Assembly (NCBI RefSeq): GCF_900188335.1
Contig: NZ_FZOY01000001.1
Location: 434,001 to 498,000, forward strand
Direction of reading: 5' to 3'
DNA length: 64,000 nucleotides
From: Tropicimonas sediminicola
GTDB taxonomy: Bacteria; Pseudomonadota; Alphaproteobacteria; Rhodobacterales; Rhodobacteraceae
The notes beneath the pieces were generated by a model. That model had not been told where the DNA came from, searched no databases, and saw only the letters and a list, made by a program, of their open reading frames with translations. Shown here piece after piece: positions 44,707 to 53,808 of this stretch. Position numbers and translations under genes: made by a program. Numbering within the stretch: the first letter of the stretch is position 1; each line of letters starts with the position of its first letter.

Positions 44707-45870
44707 ATGATCCTCTACGAACTTATCGACTTCGAAATCCTGCGGGTGATCTGGTGGCTTCTGCTGGGCGTGCTGCTGATCGGCTTCGCCCTGACCGACG
44801 GGTTCGACATGGGCGTGGGCGCGCTGCTGCCCTTCGTTGCCCGGACGGACCTTGAGCGCCGGCAGGCGATCAACACCGTCGGCCCGGTCTGGGAGGGCAA
44901 CCAGGTGTGGTTCATCCTCGGCGGCGGCGCGATTTTTGCCGCCTGGCCACCGCTCTACGCGGTGAGCTTCTCCGGCTTCTACCTCGCCATGTTCACGGTG
45001 CTCGCGGCGCTGATCCTGCGCCCCGTGGGCTTCAAGTACCGCTCCAAGCGCGAGAGCACAGCATGGCGGTCGGCCTGGGACTGGGCGCTGTTTGTCGGCG
45101 GCGCGGTGCCGGCGCTGATCTTTGGCGTGGCGGTGGGCAACATCCTCGTGGGCGTGCCGTTCCACCTGACGCCGGAACTTATCCCGATGTATGACGGCCC
45201 GTTCTACGCCAAGTTCTTCGGCCTGCTGAACCCGTTCTCGCTGCTGGCCGGTCTGGTCTCCCTCGCGATGCTGCTCCAGCACGGCGCGGCGTGGCTTGCG
45301 CTCAAGACAGACGGCATGGTCGAGACCCGCGCCCGGCGCTTCGGCCCGTTCTTCGGCTATCTCGCGGCGGTCGGGTTCGCACTGGCCGGTGTGTGGCTGG
45401 CCGTCGGGATCGACGGGTTCGCCTTTGCCGGCGAGGTCGTGACGGACGGCCCGTCCAACCCGCTGCTCTCCGAGGTCATCCGCGGCGGCAGCTGGCTCGA
45501 CGCCTACGGCGACCGCCCCTGGATCGCCATTGCCCCGCTGATGGGCTTCGTCGGCATCCTGATGGCCGCCCGCTCCTTCGGTGGCCACGGCGACCTCTCC
45601 CCGCTGCTTTGGTCCAAGCTCGGCATCTTCGGGGTGATCTCGACGGTCGGGCTGACGATGTTCCCCTTCATCCTGCCCTCCAGCGTCGATCCCAATGCCT
45701 CGCTGACCGTCTGGGACAGCTCTTCCTCGCACATGACGCTCTTTGTCATGCTGGTCTGCACGGTGATCTTCATGCCGCTGATCCTCGCCTACACGGCCTG
45801 GGTCTACAGCGTGCTCTGGGGCAAGGTCACCGTGGAGGATATCGAGGACAATTCGGAAACCGTTTACTAA
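44707..45870 (+). CDS. cydB: Cytochrome bd ubiquinol oxidase subunit II
   Basis: A 387-residue membrane subunit. MILYELIDFEILRVIWWLLL, then GFALTDGFDMGVGALLPFV and GPVWEGNQVWFILGGGAIFA are classical CydB motifs; the C-terminus ends FMPLILAYTAWVYSVLWGKV. It follows cydA by 6 bases and precedes the tiny cydX gene. Confidence 0.97.
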   Translation: MILYELIDFEILRVIWWLLLGVLLIGFALTDGFDMGVGALLPFVARTDLERRQAINTVGPVWEGNQVWFILGGGAIFAAWPPLYAVSFSGFYLAMFTVLAALILRPVGFKYRSKRESTAWRSAWDWALFVGGAVPALIFGVAVGNILVGVPFHLTPELIPMYDGPFYAKFFGLLNPFSLLAGLVSLAMLLQHGAAWLALKTDGMVETRARRFGPFFGYLAAVGFALAGVWLAVGIDGFAFAGEVVTDGPSNPLLSEVIRGGSWLDAYGDRPWIAIAPLMGFVGILMAARSFGGHGDLSPLLWSKLGIFGVISTVGLTMFPFILPSSVDPNASLTVWDSSSSHMTLFVMLVCTVIFMPLILAYTAWVYSVLWGKVTVEDIEDNSETVY

Positions 45871-45882
45871 GGAGCACGAGAC

Positions 45883-45993
45883 ATGTGGTATTTTGCCTGG
45901 CTTCTCGGATTGCCGCTGGCCGCCCTGCTGGCCGTCCTCAACGCCATGTGGGTCGAGATGCAGGAGGACCGGGCGCTCGCCGAGGAGGATTGA
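45883..45993 (+). CDS. cydX: Cytochrome bd small subunit CydX
   Basis: A 36-codon gene that is too short for most gene callers. It reads MWYFAWLLGLPLAALLAVLN and then AMWVEMQEDRALAEED: one membrane helix with the conserved MWYFxWxLG start and the acidic end typical of CydX/CbdX, the single-pass third subunit that stabilises haem in cytochrome bd. AAGGAGCA lies 9 bases before ATG. It completes a cydDCABX cluster. Confidence 0.9.
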   Translation: MWYFAWLLGLPLAALLAVLNAMWVEMQEDRALAEED

Positions 45994-46108
45994 CGTGCGC
46001 CGGGCTGCGCGACGTCGCTTGACGTTGGCGCGCCGATGCTGATCGGATTGGCGGGAGGAAATGGCCCGCCGATCCTCGACGGTCCCTTGATGCCGGAAAG
46101 CGAGAGCC

Positions 46109-47083
46109 ATGAGCGAGACAGCAACCGCCCCCGAACCAAGACTGGCGCATTTCCCGGTGACCTTCTTCGCCGCCGTGATGGGGCTGGCGGGGCTGACGCT
46201 CGCCACCCATGTCGTCGAAAGCGCCTGGGGCCTGCCGGCGTTGTTCTCCTGGCTCTTCCTCGCGGCAACGATCCTGGCCTTCGGAGCGATCTCGGCGGTG
46301 ATGATCGCGAAGTATCGGCGCTACAAGGCGCATTTCATCGCCGAGTGGATGCACCCGGTGAAGAAGGCCTTCTTCCCGGCGATCTCGATCTCGCTGCTGC
46401 TCATTGCGACCGCGCTGGCGCCGGCCGCGCCCGGGCTGGCGCGGCTCGTCTGGGGGATCGGCGCGGCGCTTCAGGCGGTGCTGATGCTGGCGGTGGTCTC
46501 GGGCTGGATCGGGCACCGACCGTTCCAGCCGATGCACATCTCGCCCGCATGGTTCATCCCCGCCGTTGGCAACGTCGTGGCGCCGGTGGCCGGGGTCGGG
46601 CTCGGGTTCGTGGAGCTGTCATGGCTGTTCTTCTCCGCCGGCATCCTGTTCTGGGTGGTGCTGCTGACGCTGGTGATGAACCGGCTGATCTTTCACGATC
46701 TGCTGCCGGGCAAGCTGCTGCCGACGCTCACCATCCTGATCGCGCCGCCGGCGGTCTCTTTCCTTGCCTGGATCCAGCTCAACGGCGGGCAGGTGGACGC
46801 GCTGGCGCGGATCCTGGTCAACCTTGGCTACGTCTTTGCCGCCATCGTGGTCGTGCAATCCTGGAAATTCCGGGTGATACCCTTCGCGATGAGCTGGTGG
46901 GCGCTGAGCTTTCCCACCGCCGCCCTGACCATCGCCACCTTCCGCTATGCGGCCCTGACCGGGTCAGGTTTCCACGCGGTCCTGGGTGGGCTGCTCTACC
47001 TCGTGCTGCTGATGATCATGGCCGCGCTGATCGCGCGCACGCTGCTGGCGATTCGGCGCAACGAGATCTGCTTGCCGGAATAG
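46109..47083 (+). CDS. SLAC1/TehA-family (TDT) anion channel
   Basis: A 324-residue membrane protein with ten helices. FPVTFFAAVMGLAGLTLATH near the start and FAMSWWALSFPTAALTIATF near the end are SLAC1/TehA (tellurite-resistance/dicarboxylate transporter) motifs; the central Phe gate of the family lies in such segments. In bacteria such channels pass chloride, nitrate and other small anions. Sitting between cytochrome bd and formate dehydrogenase it may handle a metabolic anion, but this is a guess. Confidence 0.85.
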   Translation: MSETATAPEPRLAHFPVTFFAAVMGLAGLTLATHVVESAWGLPALFSWLFLAATILAFGAISAVMIAKYRRYKAHFIAEWMHPVKKAFFPAISISLLLIATALAPAAPGLARLVWGIGAALQAVLMLAVVSGWIGHRPFQPMHISPAWFIPAVGNVVAPVAGVGLGFVELSWLFFSAGILFWVVLLTLVMNRLIFHDLLPGKLLPTLTILIAPPAVSFLAWIQLNGGQVDALARILVNLGYVFAAIVVVQSWKFRVIPFAMSWWALSFPTAALTIATFRYAALTGSGFHAVLGGLLYLVLLMIMAALIARTLLAIRRNEICLPE

Positions 47084-47147
47084 GTGTCGCCTCCCGGCGG
47101 AGGGATGCCTAAAGTCCGGCGGGCCGGGCAGAGAGGGGGCGGCGCGC

Positions 47148-48041
47148 ATGATCGACAAGCTGGAGATGTTCATCGCGCTGGCCAACGAGCAGCATTTCGG
47201 CCGCGCCGCGGAGGCTTGCGGCGTTACCCAGCCGACGCTCTCGGCGGCGATCCGGCAGCTGGAGGACCAGCTCGGCGTGCAACTCGTGCGGCGCGGCTCC
47301 CGGTACCAGGGGCTGACGCCGGAGGGCGTGCGGGCGCTCGAATGGGCGCACCGGATCGCGGGCGACGCCCGGATCATGCGGGCCGAGATGCGGATGGCGA
47401 AGGAGGGGCTGTCGGGCAAGCTGCGCCTGGCGGTGGTGCCGACCGCGCTGGCGATGGTTGCCACCCTGACCCGCCCGCTGATGGAGCGGCACCCGAACCT
47501 CTCCGTGGTGATCCATTCCCGCAATTCCGGCGCGGTGCGATCGATGGTCGAAGGGCTCGAGGCCGACGCCGGCATCACCTATCTCGACGGCGATCCGCTG
47601 GGGCGGCTGATGACCGTGCCGCTCTACCGCGAACGCTATCTCATGGTGGTCTCCGATGGCTCCCCGCTGGCCGGGCGGGCGTCGGTCACTTGGGCAGAGG
47701 TGGCGGAGCGGCCGCTTTGCCTGCTGACCGAAGACATGCAGAACCGGCGCATCATCAACCAGCACATGGCGGAGGCCGGCGCGCGCCCGGCGCCGCGGCT
47801 GGCGTCGGATTCGGTGCTGGCGCTGATCGCCCATGTCCGAGCGGGCGGCTGGGAGACAGTGCTGCCGCAATCCACCGCGGCGCTTTTCGGCAGCGGGTCC
47901 GGGCTCGCCGCGATCCCGGTGGAGGCGGACAGCGCCGGGCATCGGATCGGCCTCATCGCCGAGCCGCGCGAGCCGCACAGCCCGGTCCTGCGGGCGCTGA
48001 TCGACGCAGCCGTCAACACGGCGAGCGAGCTTGATAGATAA
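47148..48041 (+). CDS. LysR-family transcriptional regulator (FdsR-like)
   Basis: A 297-residue LTTR. The N-terminal winged helix reads MIDKLEMFIALANEQHFGRA, then TQPTLSAAIRQLEDQLGVQL (about 28-47); the effector domain spans about 90-290. It is 83 bases ahead of the fds operon on the same strand, where several proteobacteria carry an FdsR regulator. A LysR-type site (GATAG-N7-CTATC) overlaps its own stop codon and precedes fdsG, so it probably controls the fds genes. Confidence 0.85.
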   Translation: MIDKLEMFIALANEQHFGRAAEACGVTQPTLSAAIRQLEDQLGVQLVRRGSRYQGLTPEGVRALEWAHRIAGDARIMRAEMRMAKEGLSGKLRLAVVPTALAMVATLTRPLMERHPNLSVVIHSRNSGAVRSMVEGLEADAGITYLDGDPLGRLMTVPLYRERYLMVVSDGSPLAGRASVTWAEVAERPLCLLTEDMQNRRIINQHMAEAGARPAPRLASDSVLALIAHVRAGGWETVLPQSTAALFGSGSGLAAIPVEADSAGHRIGLIAEPREPHSPVLRALIDAAVNTASELDR

Positions 48042-48049
48042 CCTCTATC
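48033..48049. promoter_or_regulatory. LysR-type binding site upstream of fdsG
   Basis: GATAG (48033-48037) and CTATC (48045-48049) form an interrupted dyad that contains the T-N11-A pattern typical of LTTR sites (T at 48035, A at 48047). The palindrome TCAATATTGA (48063-48072) lies 14 bases on. Confidence 0.5.
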
Positions 48050-48091
48050 GAATGACGAAAATTCAATATTGATTCTGGGTCAACTTTTTTG

Positions 48092-48119
48092 CTCCCATGG
48101 CTGGACCCATGGGAGGAGG
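48092..48119 (+). promoter_or_regulatory. Hairpin overlapping the fdsG ribosome binding site
   Basis: CTCCCATGG (48092-48100) is the exact reverse complement of CCATGGGAG (48107-48115), with a 6-base loop. The 3' arm covers the first half of GGGAGGAGG (48111-48119), the Shine-Dalgarno of fdsG, leaving only GAGG free. It could lower or modulate translation; it is not a terminator (no T-run follows). Confidence 0.45.
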
Positions 48120-48124
48120 CCGCG

Positions 48125-48604
48125 ATGGCGCTGGATGTCGCCGAGTCCGAGACGATTGCCCGGGTGCGCGAGATCGCGACCCGTCTGAAGCCGCTGGAAG
48201 GGCCGCTTCTGCCGATCCTGCACGAGGTGCAGGAGACCTTTGGCCATGTGCCCGCCTCGGCGCTGCCGGCGATTGCCGATGTGCTGAACCTGACGGCGGC
48301 TGAAGTGCATGGGACGATGTCCTTCTACCCCGATTTTCGCACCGCGCCGGCCGGGCGAACGGTGGTGAAGATCTGCCGTGCCGAGGCCTGCAAGGCGATG
48401 GGCGGCGATGCGCTCGCGGCCGAGGTGCAGGAGCGGATGGGGCTCGGCTGGCACGAGACCAGCGCTGACGAACGCGCCACGCTCGAGCCGGTCTACTGCC
48501 TCGGACTGTGCGCCTGTGCACCGGCGGCAATGGTAGGCGACACGCTGATTGGCCGGGCCGATGCGGCGGCGGTGTTGCGTGCGGCCGGGGAGGACACGGC
48601 ATGA
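48125..48604 (+). CDS. fdsG: Formate dehydrogenase subunit gamma (FdsG)
   Basis: A 159-residue NuoE-like protein with one [2Fe-2S] cluster: cysteines in KICRAEACKAMGG (about residues 84-88) and VYCLGLCACAPAA (about 125-131). It passes electrons from the FMN/cluster unit to the catalytic subunit in the soluble NAD+-dependent FdsGBACD enzyme. ATG 48125 has GGGAGGAGG 5 bases upstream; the TTG at 48089 was rejected. Overlaps fdsB by ATGA. Confidence 0.93.
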   Translation: MALDVAESETIARVREIATRLKPLEGPLLPILHEVQETFGHVPASALPAIADVLNLTAAEVHGTMSFYPDFRTAPAGRTVVKICRAEACKAMGGDALAAEVQERMGLGWHETSADERATLEPVYCLGLCACAPAAMVGDTLIGRADAAAVLRAAGEDTA

Positions 48605-50133
48605 GGACGATTTTCGTTCCCCGGGATGCCGCGGCGCTGGCGCTTGGCGCCGACGCGGTGGCGCAGGCGATCTCGCGCGAGGCGGAGGCCCGTGGCGAGG
48701 CGGTGGAGATCGTGCGCAACGGCAGCCGCGGCATGATCTGGCTGGAGCCGCTGGTCGAGGTGCTCGACGGCGAGACCCGCATGGGCTTCGGCCCGATGAC
48801 GCCCGACGACGTGCCCGCGCTGTTCGACGGCGGGTTCCGCAGTCACGCCAAGGCGCTCGGCCCGGTGGAGGAGATCCCCTTCTTCGCCGCCCAGACCCGG
48901 CTCACCTTCGCGCGCTGCGGCCTGATCGACCCGCTCTCGATCGCCGATTGCGAGGTGAACGGCGGCCTGTGCGGCCTGCGGCGTGCGCTGACCATGTCGC
49001 CCGAGGAGATCACCGCCGAGGTCACCGAGTCCGGCCTGCGGGGACGGGGCGGGGCGGGATTTCCGACCGGCATCAAGTGGGAAACGGTGCGCAAGGCGCC
49101 GGGGGACCGCAAGTACATCGTCTGCAACGCCGACGAGGGCGACAGCGGCACCTTCGCCGACCGGATGCTGATGGAGGGCGATCCCTTCTGCCTGATCGAG
49201 GGCATGGTGATCGCGGGCCTCGGTACCGGGGCGGACAAGGGCTACGTCTACCTGCGCTCCGAGTATCCGCATGCCATCGCCACGATGCGAGAGGCGGTCG
49301 GGCTGGCTCGACGTGCCGGGCTGCTCGGGCCTTCGGTGCTCGACAGCGGCCGGGCGTTCGAGATCGAGATCCGCGTCGGCGCAGGTGCCTATGTCTGCGG
49401 CGAGGAGACGAGCCTGCTCAACTCGCTCGAAGGCAAGCGCGGCGTGGTTCGCGCCAAGCCACCGCTGCCCGCGCTCGAGGGCTTCCTTGGCAGGCCCACG
49501 GTGGTCAACAACGTGATCTCGCTCGCCACGGTGCCGGTGATCCTCGACAAGGGCGCGAAGGGTTTCCGCCAACTCGGGCACAACCGCTCCCATGGCACGA
49601 TCCCGATCCAGGTCGCCGGTAACGTGAAGCACGGCGGGCTGTTCGAGACCGCCTTCGGCATGTCGCTGGGGGACCTGGTCGAGAAGGTCGCGCGCGGCAC
49701 CGCCACCGGACGTCCGGTGAAGGCGGTACAGGTCGGCGGGCCGCTCGGCGCCTATTTCCGCCCCGACCAGTTCGACACGCCCTTCTGCTACGAGGCCTTC
49801 GACGGCGAGGGCGGGCTGGTGGGCCACGCCGGGATCGTCGTCTTCGACGATACCGTCGACATGCTGGAACAGGCGCGTTTCGCGATGGAGTTTTGCGCAA
49901 TCGAAAGCTGTGGCAAGTGCACGCCCTGCCGGATTGGCGCAGTGCGCGGCGTCGAGACGCTGGACAAGATCCGCGCCGGCGAGCCCGGCCAGGTCGAACT
50001 GCTGGAAGACCTCTGCGAGACCATGCGCGGTGGGTCGCTTTGCGCGCTCGGGGGCTTCACGCCATACCCGGTGCTCTCCGCGCTCACCCGTTTCCCCGAT
50101 GACTTCGCGACCACGACGGAGGCCGCCGAATGA
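48601..50133 (+). CDS. fdsB: Formate dehydrogenase subunit beta (FdsB)
   Basis: A 510-residue NuoF-like flavoprotein that reduces NAD+. The N-terminal 130 residues are a NuoE-like thioredoxin-fold part. Then come the NAD/FMN site GLRGRGGAGFPTGIKWE (about 147), the glycine-rich GAYVCGEETSLLNSLEGKRG and the [4Fe-4S] ligands ESCGKCTPCRIG (about 435). Second gene of the fds operon; the gene is coupled to both neighbours by 4-base overlaps. Confidence 0.96.
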   Translation: MRTIFVPRDAAALALGADAVAQAISREAEARGEAVEIVRNGSRGMIWLEPLVEVLDGETRMGFGPMTPDDVPALFDGGFRSHAKALGPVEEIPFFAAQTRLTFARCGLIDPLSIADCEVNGGLCGLRRALTMSPEEITAEVTESGLRGRGGAGFPTGIKWETVRKAPGDRKYIVCNADEGDSGTFADRMLMEGDPFCLIEGMVIAGLGTGADKGYVYLRSEYPHAIATMREAVGLARRAGLLGPSVLDSGRAFEIEIRVGAGAYVCGEETSLLNSLEGKRGVVRAKPPLPALEGFLGRPTVVNNVISLATVPVILDKGAKGFRQLGHNRSHGTIPIQVAGNVKHGGLFETAFGMSLGDLVEKVARGTATGRPVKAVQVGGPLGAYFRPDQFDTPFCYEAFDGEGGLVGHAGIVVFDDTVDMLEQARFAMEFCAIESCGKCTPCRIGAVRGVETLDKIRAGEPGQVELLEDLCETMRGGSLCALGGFTPYPVLSALTRFPDDFATTTEAAE

Positions 50134-53018
50134 AGGACTTCATCATCCCCTGGCAGGACGACCGCGACATGGGCACGCCGGCGAAGGACGGCGCCCCGGT
50201 CACGCTCACCATCGACGGATTCGAGGTGACGGTGCCGGAGGGCACGTCGGTCATGCGGGCCGCCGCCGAGGCGGGGCTCTCGATTCCCAAGCTCTGCGCC
50301 ACCGACAGCGTCGAGGCCTTTGGTTCCTGCAGGCTCTGCCTCGTGGAAATCGAGGGCCGCAAGGGCACGCCGGCCTCCTGCACGACGCCGGTTGCGCCGG
50401 GCATGGTGGTGCACACTCAGACCGAAACGGTGAAGAAGCTGCGGCGCGGGGTGATGGAGCTCTATATCTCCGACCACCCGCTCGATTGCCTGACCTGCGC
50501 CGCCAACGGCGATTGCGAGTTGCAGGACATGGCGGGCGCCGTCGGCCTGCGCGACGTGCGCTACGGCCACGAGGGCGAGAGCCACGTCAGCGCCCGTCAG
50601 AACGGCGAGGCCAACCCGCGCTACCTGCCGAAGGACGAGAGCAACCCCTACTTCACCTACGATCCCTCCAAGTGCATCGTCTGCTCCCGCTGCGTGCGCG
50701 CCTGCGAGGAGGTGCAGGGCACCTTCGCGCTGACCATCCAGGGGCGCGGCTTCGACAGCCGGGTCTCGGCGGGCACGAACGAGGACAGTTTCCTGACCTC
50801 CGACTGCGTCTCCTGCGGTGCCTGTGTGCAGGCCTGCCCGACGGCCACGCTGCAAGAGAAATCGGTGTTCGAGATCGGCACGCCGACCCGCTCGGTCGTC
50901 ACCACCTGCGCCTATTGCGGCGTCGGCTGCTCCTTCAAGGCCGAGATGCGGGGCGACGAATTGGTCCGCATGGTGCCCTTCAAGAACGGCGAGGCCAACC
51001 GCGGGCATTCCTGCGTCAAGGGCCGCTTCGCCTGGGGATACGCCAACCACGCCGAGCGCATCCTGAACCCGATGATCCGTGACCGTATCGACGAACCGTG
51101 GCGCGAAGTCAGCTGGGACGAGGCCTTCGCCTTTGCCGCGCTCAAGCTGCGGAACATCCAGGCGCGCCACGGCGTCGGTGCGATCGGCGGCATCACCTCC
51201 TCGCGCTGCACCAACGAGGAGACCTACCTCGTCCAGAAGCTGATCCGACAGGTCTTCGGCAACAACAACGTCGACACCTGCGCCCGGGTCTGCCACTCGC
51301 CCACCGGCTACGGCCTCAAGACGACCTTCGGCACCTCGGCCGGCACCCAGAACTTCGACTCGGTCGAGCAGACCGACGTGGTGATCGTGATGGGCGCCAA
51401 CCCGACCGACGGCCACCCGGTGTTCGGCTCGCGGCTGAAGAAGCGGCTGCGGCAGGGTGCCAAGCTGATCGTCATCGACCCGCGCCGCATCGACCTCGTG
51501 CGCACGCCGCATATCGAGGCCGCGCATCACCTGGCCCTGACCCCCGGAACCAATGTCGCGGTGATGACGGCGCTCGCCCATGTGATCGTGACCGAAGGGC
51601 TGGTGGACGAGGATTTCGTCCGCGAGCGCTGCGATCTCGACGCCTTCGAGGACTGGGCCGCCTTCGTCTCCGAGGAAAGCCGCAGCCCCGAGGCGACGGA
51701 AGCCGTCACCGGAGTGCCGGCCGCCGAGCTGCGCGCCGCCGCGCGGCTCTTCGCGACCGGCGGCAACGGGGCGATCTATTACGGGCTTGGCGTGACCGAG
51801 CACAGCCAGGGCTCCACCACCGTCATGGCCATCGCCAACCTCGCCATGGCGACCGGCAACATCGGCCGGCCCGGCGTTGGGGTGAACCCGCTCAGGGGCC
51901 AGAACAACGTGCAGGGCTCCTGCGACATGGGCTCCTTTCCGCACGAATTGCCGGGCTACCGGCATGTCCACGATGCGGACACCCGGGCGATCTTCGAACG
52001 CGCCTGGGGCGTGAAGATCCAGGACGAGCCCGGCCTGCGCATTCCCAACATGCTCGACGCCGCGGTCGATGGCACCTTCCGGGGTATCTACATCCAGGGC
52101 GAGGACATCCTGCAATCGGACCCCAACACCAAGCACGTGGCCGCCGGCCTCGCCGCGATGGACTGCGTGATCGTCCACGACCTGTTCCTGAACGAGACGG
52201 CGAACTACGCCCATGTCTTCCTGCCCGGCTCGACTTTCCTCGAGAAGGACGGGACCTTCACCAACGCCGAGCGGCGGATCAACCGCGTCCGCAAGGTCAT
52301 GGCACCGAAGAACGGGCTGGCGGACTGGGAGGTGACACAACGGCTCGCCCATGCGCTCGGGGCCGACTGGGGCTACATCCACCCCTCGCAGGTGATGGAC
52401 GAGATCGCGGCCACCACCCCGGGCTTCGCCAATGTCTCCTACGACATGCTGGAGCAGCGCGGCTCGGTCCAGTGGCCCTGCAACGACGCGGCGCCCGAGG
52501 GGTCGCCGATCATGCACACGGACGGTTTCGTGCGGGGCAAGGGGCTCTTCGTGCTGACCGATTACGTCGCCACCGACGAGCGCACCGGCCCGCGCTTCCC
52601 GCTCCTGCTGACGACCGGGCGTATCCTCAGCCAGTACAACGTCGGCGCCCAGACCCGGCGTACCCGCAACGTGGTCTGGCACGAGGGCGATGTGCTGGAG
52701 ATCCACCCGCACGACGCCGAGCAGCGCGGCGTGACCGAGGGCGCCTGGGTCCGGCTGGCCAGCCGTTCCGGCGAGACCACCCTGCGCGCCACGCTCACCG
52801 AAAGGGTGGCGCCCGGCGTGGTCTATACCACGTTCCATCACCCGGACACGCAGGCCAACGTGATCACCACCGACTATTCCGACTGGGCCACCAATTGCCC
52901 GGAATACAAGGTGACAGCCGTGCAGGTGGGCCTCTCCAACGGGCCGACCGACTGGCAGACCGACTACGCCGCGCAGGCCGCGCAGTCGCGCCGCATCCTG
53001 CCGCCGGTGGCCGAGTGA
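50130..53018 (+). CDS. fdsA: Formate dehydrogenase subunit alpha (molybdopterin-bearing) FdsA
   Basis: A 962-residue catalytic subunit. Order: [2Fe-2S] ferredoxin-like domain with CRLCLVEIEG (about 70), a His-ligated cluster region, two ferredoxin-type [4Fe-4S] motifs (CIVCSRCVRACEEVQG and CVSCGACVQACPTA), the CAYCGVGCSF cluster (about 262-270), and the Mo-bis-MGD domain. The Mo ligand is a Cys (about 388, ARVCHSPTGYG), not selenocysteine; the His and Arg that follow formate chemistry are nearby. It oxidises formate to CO2 (or works in reverse). Confidence 0.97.
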   Translation: MKDFIIPWQDDRDMGTPAKDGAPVTLTIDGFEVTVPEGTSVMRAAAEAGLSIPKLCATDSVEAFGSCRLCLVEIEGRKGTPASCTTPVAPGMVVHTQTETVKKLRRGVMELYISDHPLDCLTCAANGDCELQDMAGAVGLRDVRYGHEGESHVSARQNGEANPRYLPKDESNPYFTYDPSKCIVCSRCVRACEEVQGTFALTIQGRGFDSRVSAGTNEDSFLTSDCVSCGACVQACPTATLQEKSVFEIGTPTRSVVTTCAYCGVGCSFKAEMRGDELVRMVPFKNGEANRGHSCVKGRFAWGYANHAERILNPMIRDRIDEPWREVSWDEAFAFAALKLRNIQARHGVGAIGGITSSRCTNEETYLVQKLIRQVFGNNNVDTCARVCHSPTGYGLKTTFGTSAGTQNFDSVEQTDVVIVMGANPTDGHPVFGSRLKKRLRQGAKLIVIDPRRIDLVRTPHIEAAHHLALTPGTNVAVMTALAHVIVTEGLVDEDFVRERCDLDAFEDWAAFVSEESRSPEATEAVTGVPAAELRAAARLFATGGNGAIYYGLGVTEHSQGSTTVMAIANLAMATGNIGRPGVGVNPLRGQNNVQGSCDMGSFPHELPGYRHVHDADTRAIFERAWGVKIQDEPGLRIPNMLDAAVDGTFRGIYIQGEDILQSDPNTKHVAAGLAAMDCVIVHDLFLNETANYAHVFLPGSTFLEKDGTFTNAERRINRVRKVMAPKNGLADWEVTQRLAHALGADWGYIHPSQVMDEIAATTPGFANVSYDMLEQRGSVQWPCNDAAPEGSPIMHTDGFVRGKGLFVLTDYVATDERTGPRFPLLLTTGRILSQYNVGAQTRRTRNVVWHEGDVLEIHPHDAEQRGVTEGAWVRLASRSGETTLRATLTERVAPGVVYTTFHHPDTQANVITTDYSDWATNCPEYKVTAVQVGLSNGPTDWQTDYAAQAAQSRRILPPVAE

Positions 53019-53019
53019 G

Positions 53020-53808
53020 ATGGGCCGGCACATGCCCATCCCGGTGACAGGCCAGGCCGGCCGCCTCCTTGTAGAGGAGGTGCCGGTGGCGCTGGTCTAC
53101 AACGGCTCCACCCATGCGGTGATGATGGCCACCCCCGCCGATCTGGAGGATTTCGCGGCCGGCTTCTCGATCTCCGAAGGGATCGTGGAGCGCGTCGGTG
53201 ACCTTGGCGAGATCGAGATCGTGCCGCAAGGGGAAGGCGTGGAGTTGCGGATGTGGCTCGAGGAGCCCTTCGCCGCGCGCCTTGCCAATCACCGACGCGC
53301 CATGGCCGGCCCGGTCGGCTGTGGCCTCTGCGGGATCGACTCGATCGAGGCGGCGCTGCGTCCGCCCGCGCCGGTCTTGACCCGCGGCCTCGAACTCACC
53401 TCGGCCGACCTGCGCGAAGCCCCCGCCGCGCTGCGCCGCGCCCAGCCCTTGCACGACGCGACGGGCGCCGCCCATGCCGCCGGGCTCTGGCGTCCTGGCC
53501 AGGGCCTTGTCCGCCTGCGCGAGGATGTCGGCCGGCACAATGCGCTCGACAAGCTCCTCGGCGCCACGCTCAAGGCGGGCGAGACCGGGGCAGGGGCGGC
53601 GGTGGTGCTGACCTCGCGCGTCTCGGTGGAGATGGTGCAGAAGGCCGCGGCCCTCGGCGCCGAGGCGATCCTCGCCGTCTCCGCCCCCACGACGCTGGCG
53701 GTCCGCATGGCGCAGGACGCAGGGCTGACGCTGATCACCAATCTCAAGGGTGGGGAAGGCCGCGTCCTTGCCCACCCGACGCGCCTGAAGGAGCTGTCGT
53801 CCCGATGA
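53020..53808 (+). CDS. fdsC: Formate dehydrogenase accessory sulfurtransferase FdhD/FdsC
   Basis: A 262-residue chaperone that brings sulfur to the Mo cofactor and inserts the sulfurated bis-MGD into FdsA. VGCGLCGIDSIEAAL (about residue 100) holds the CxxC loop, and LVRLREDVGRHNALDKLLG and TSRVSVEMVQKAAALGAEAI are FdhD/FdsC motifs. It begins one base after the FdsA stop, so the ribosome may reinitiate. Confidence 0.93.
   Translation: MGRHMPIPVTGQAGRLLVEEVPVALVYNGSTHAVMMATPADLEDFAAGFSISEGIVERVGDLGEIEIVPQGEGVELRMWLEEPFAARLANHRRAMAGPVGCGLCGIDSIEAALRPPAPVLTRGLELTSADLREAPAALRRAQPLHDATGAAHAAGLWRPGQGLVRLREDVGRHNALDKLLGATLKAGETGAGAAVVLTSRVSVEMVQKAAALGAEAILAVSAPTTLAVRMAQDAGLTLITNLKGGEGRVLAHPTRLKELSSR

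Noticed and set aside
43060-46206. A 1048-codon open reading frame on the minus strand across cydAB and the region beyond
   Set aside because: His/Asp/Arg/Gly-rich shadow of GC-rich coding sequence; the plus-strand cydA and cydB have all their motifs.
48069-48083. FNR-like TTGAT...GTCAA before fdsG
   Set aside because: The two half-sites are separated by 5 bases (TCTGG), not 4, so it does not fit the FNR spacing.
51291-51293. Possible selenocysteine at the FdsA active site
   Set aside because: The codon is TGC (Cys) in ARVCHSPTGYG, so this is a Cys-type formate dehydrogenase.
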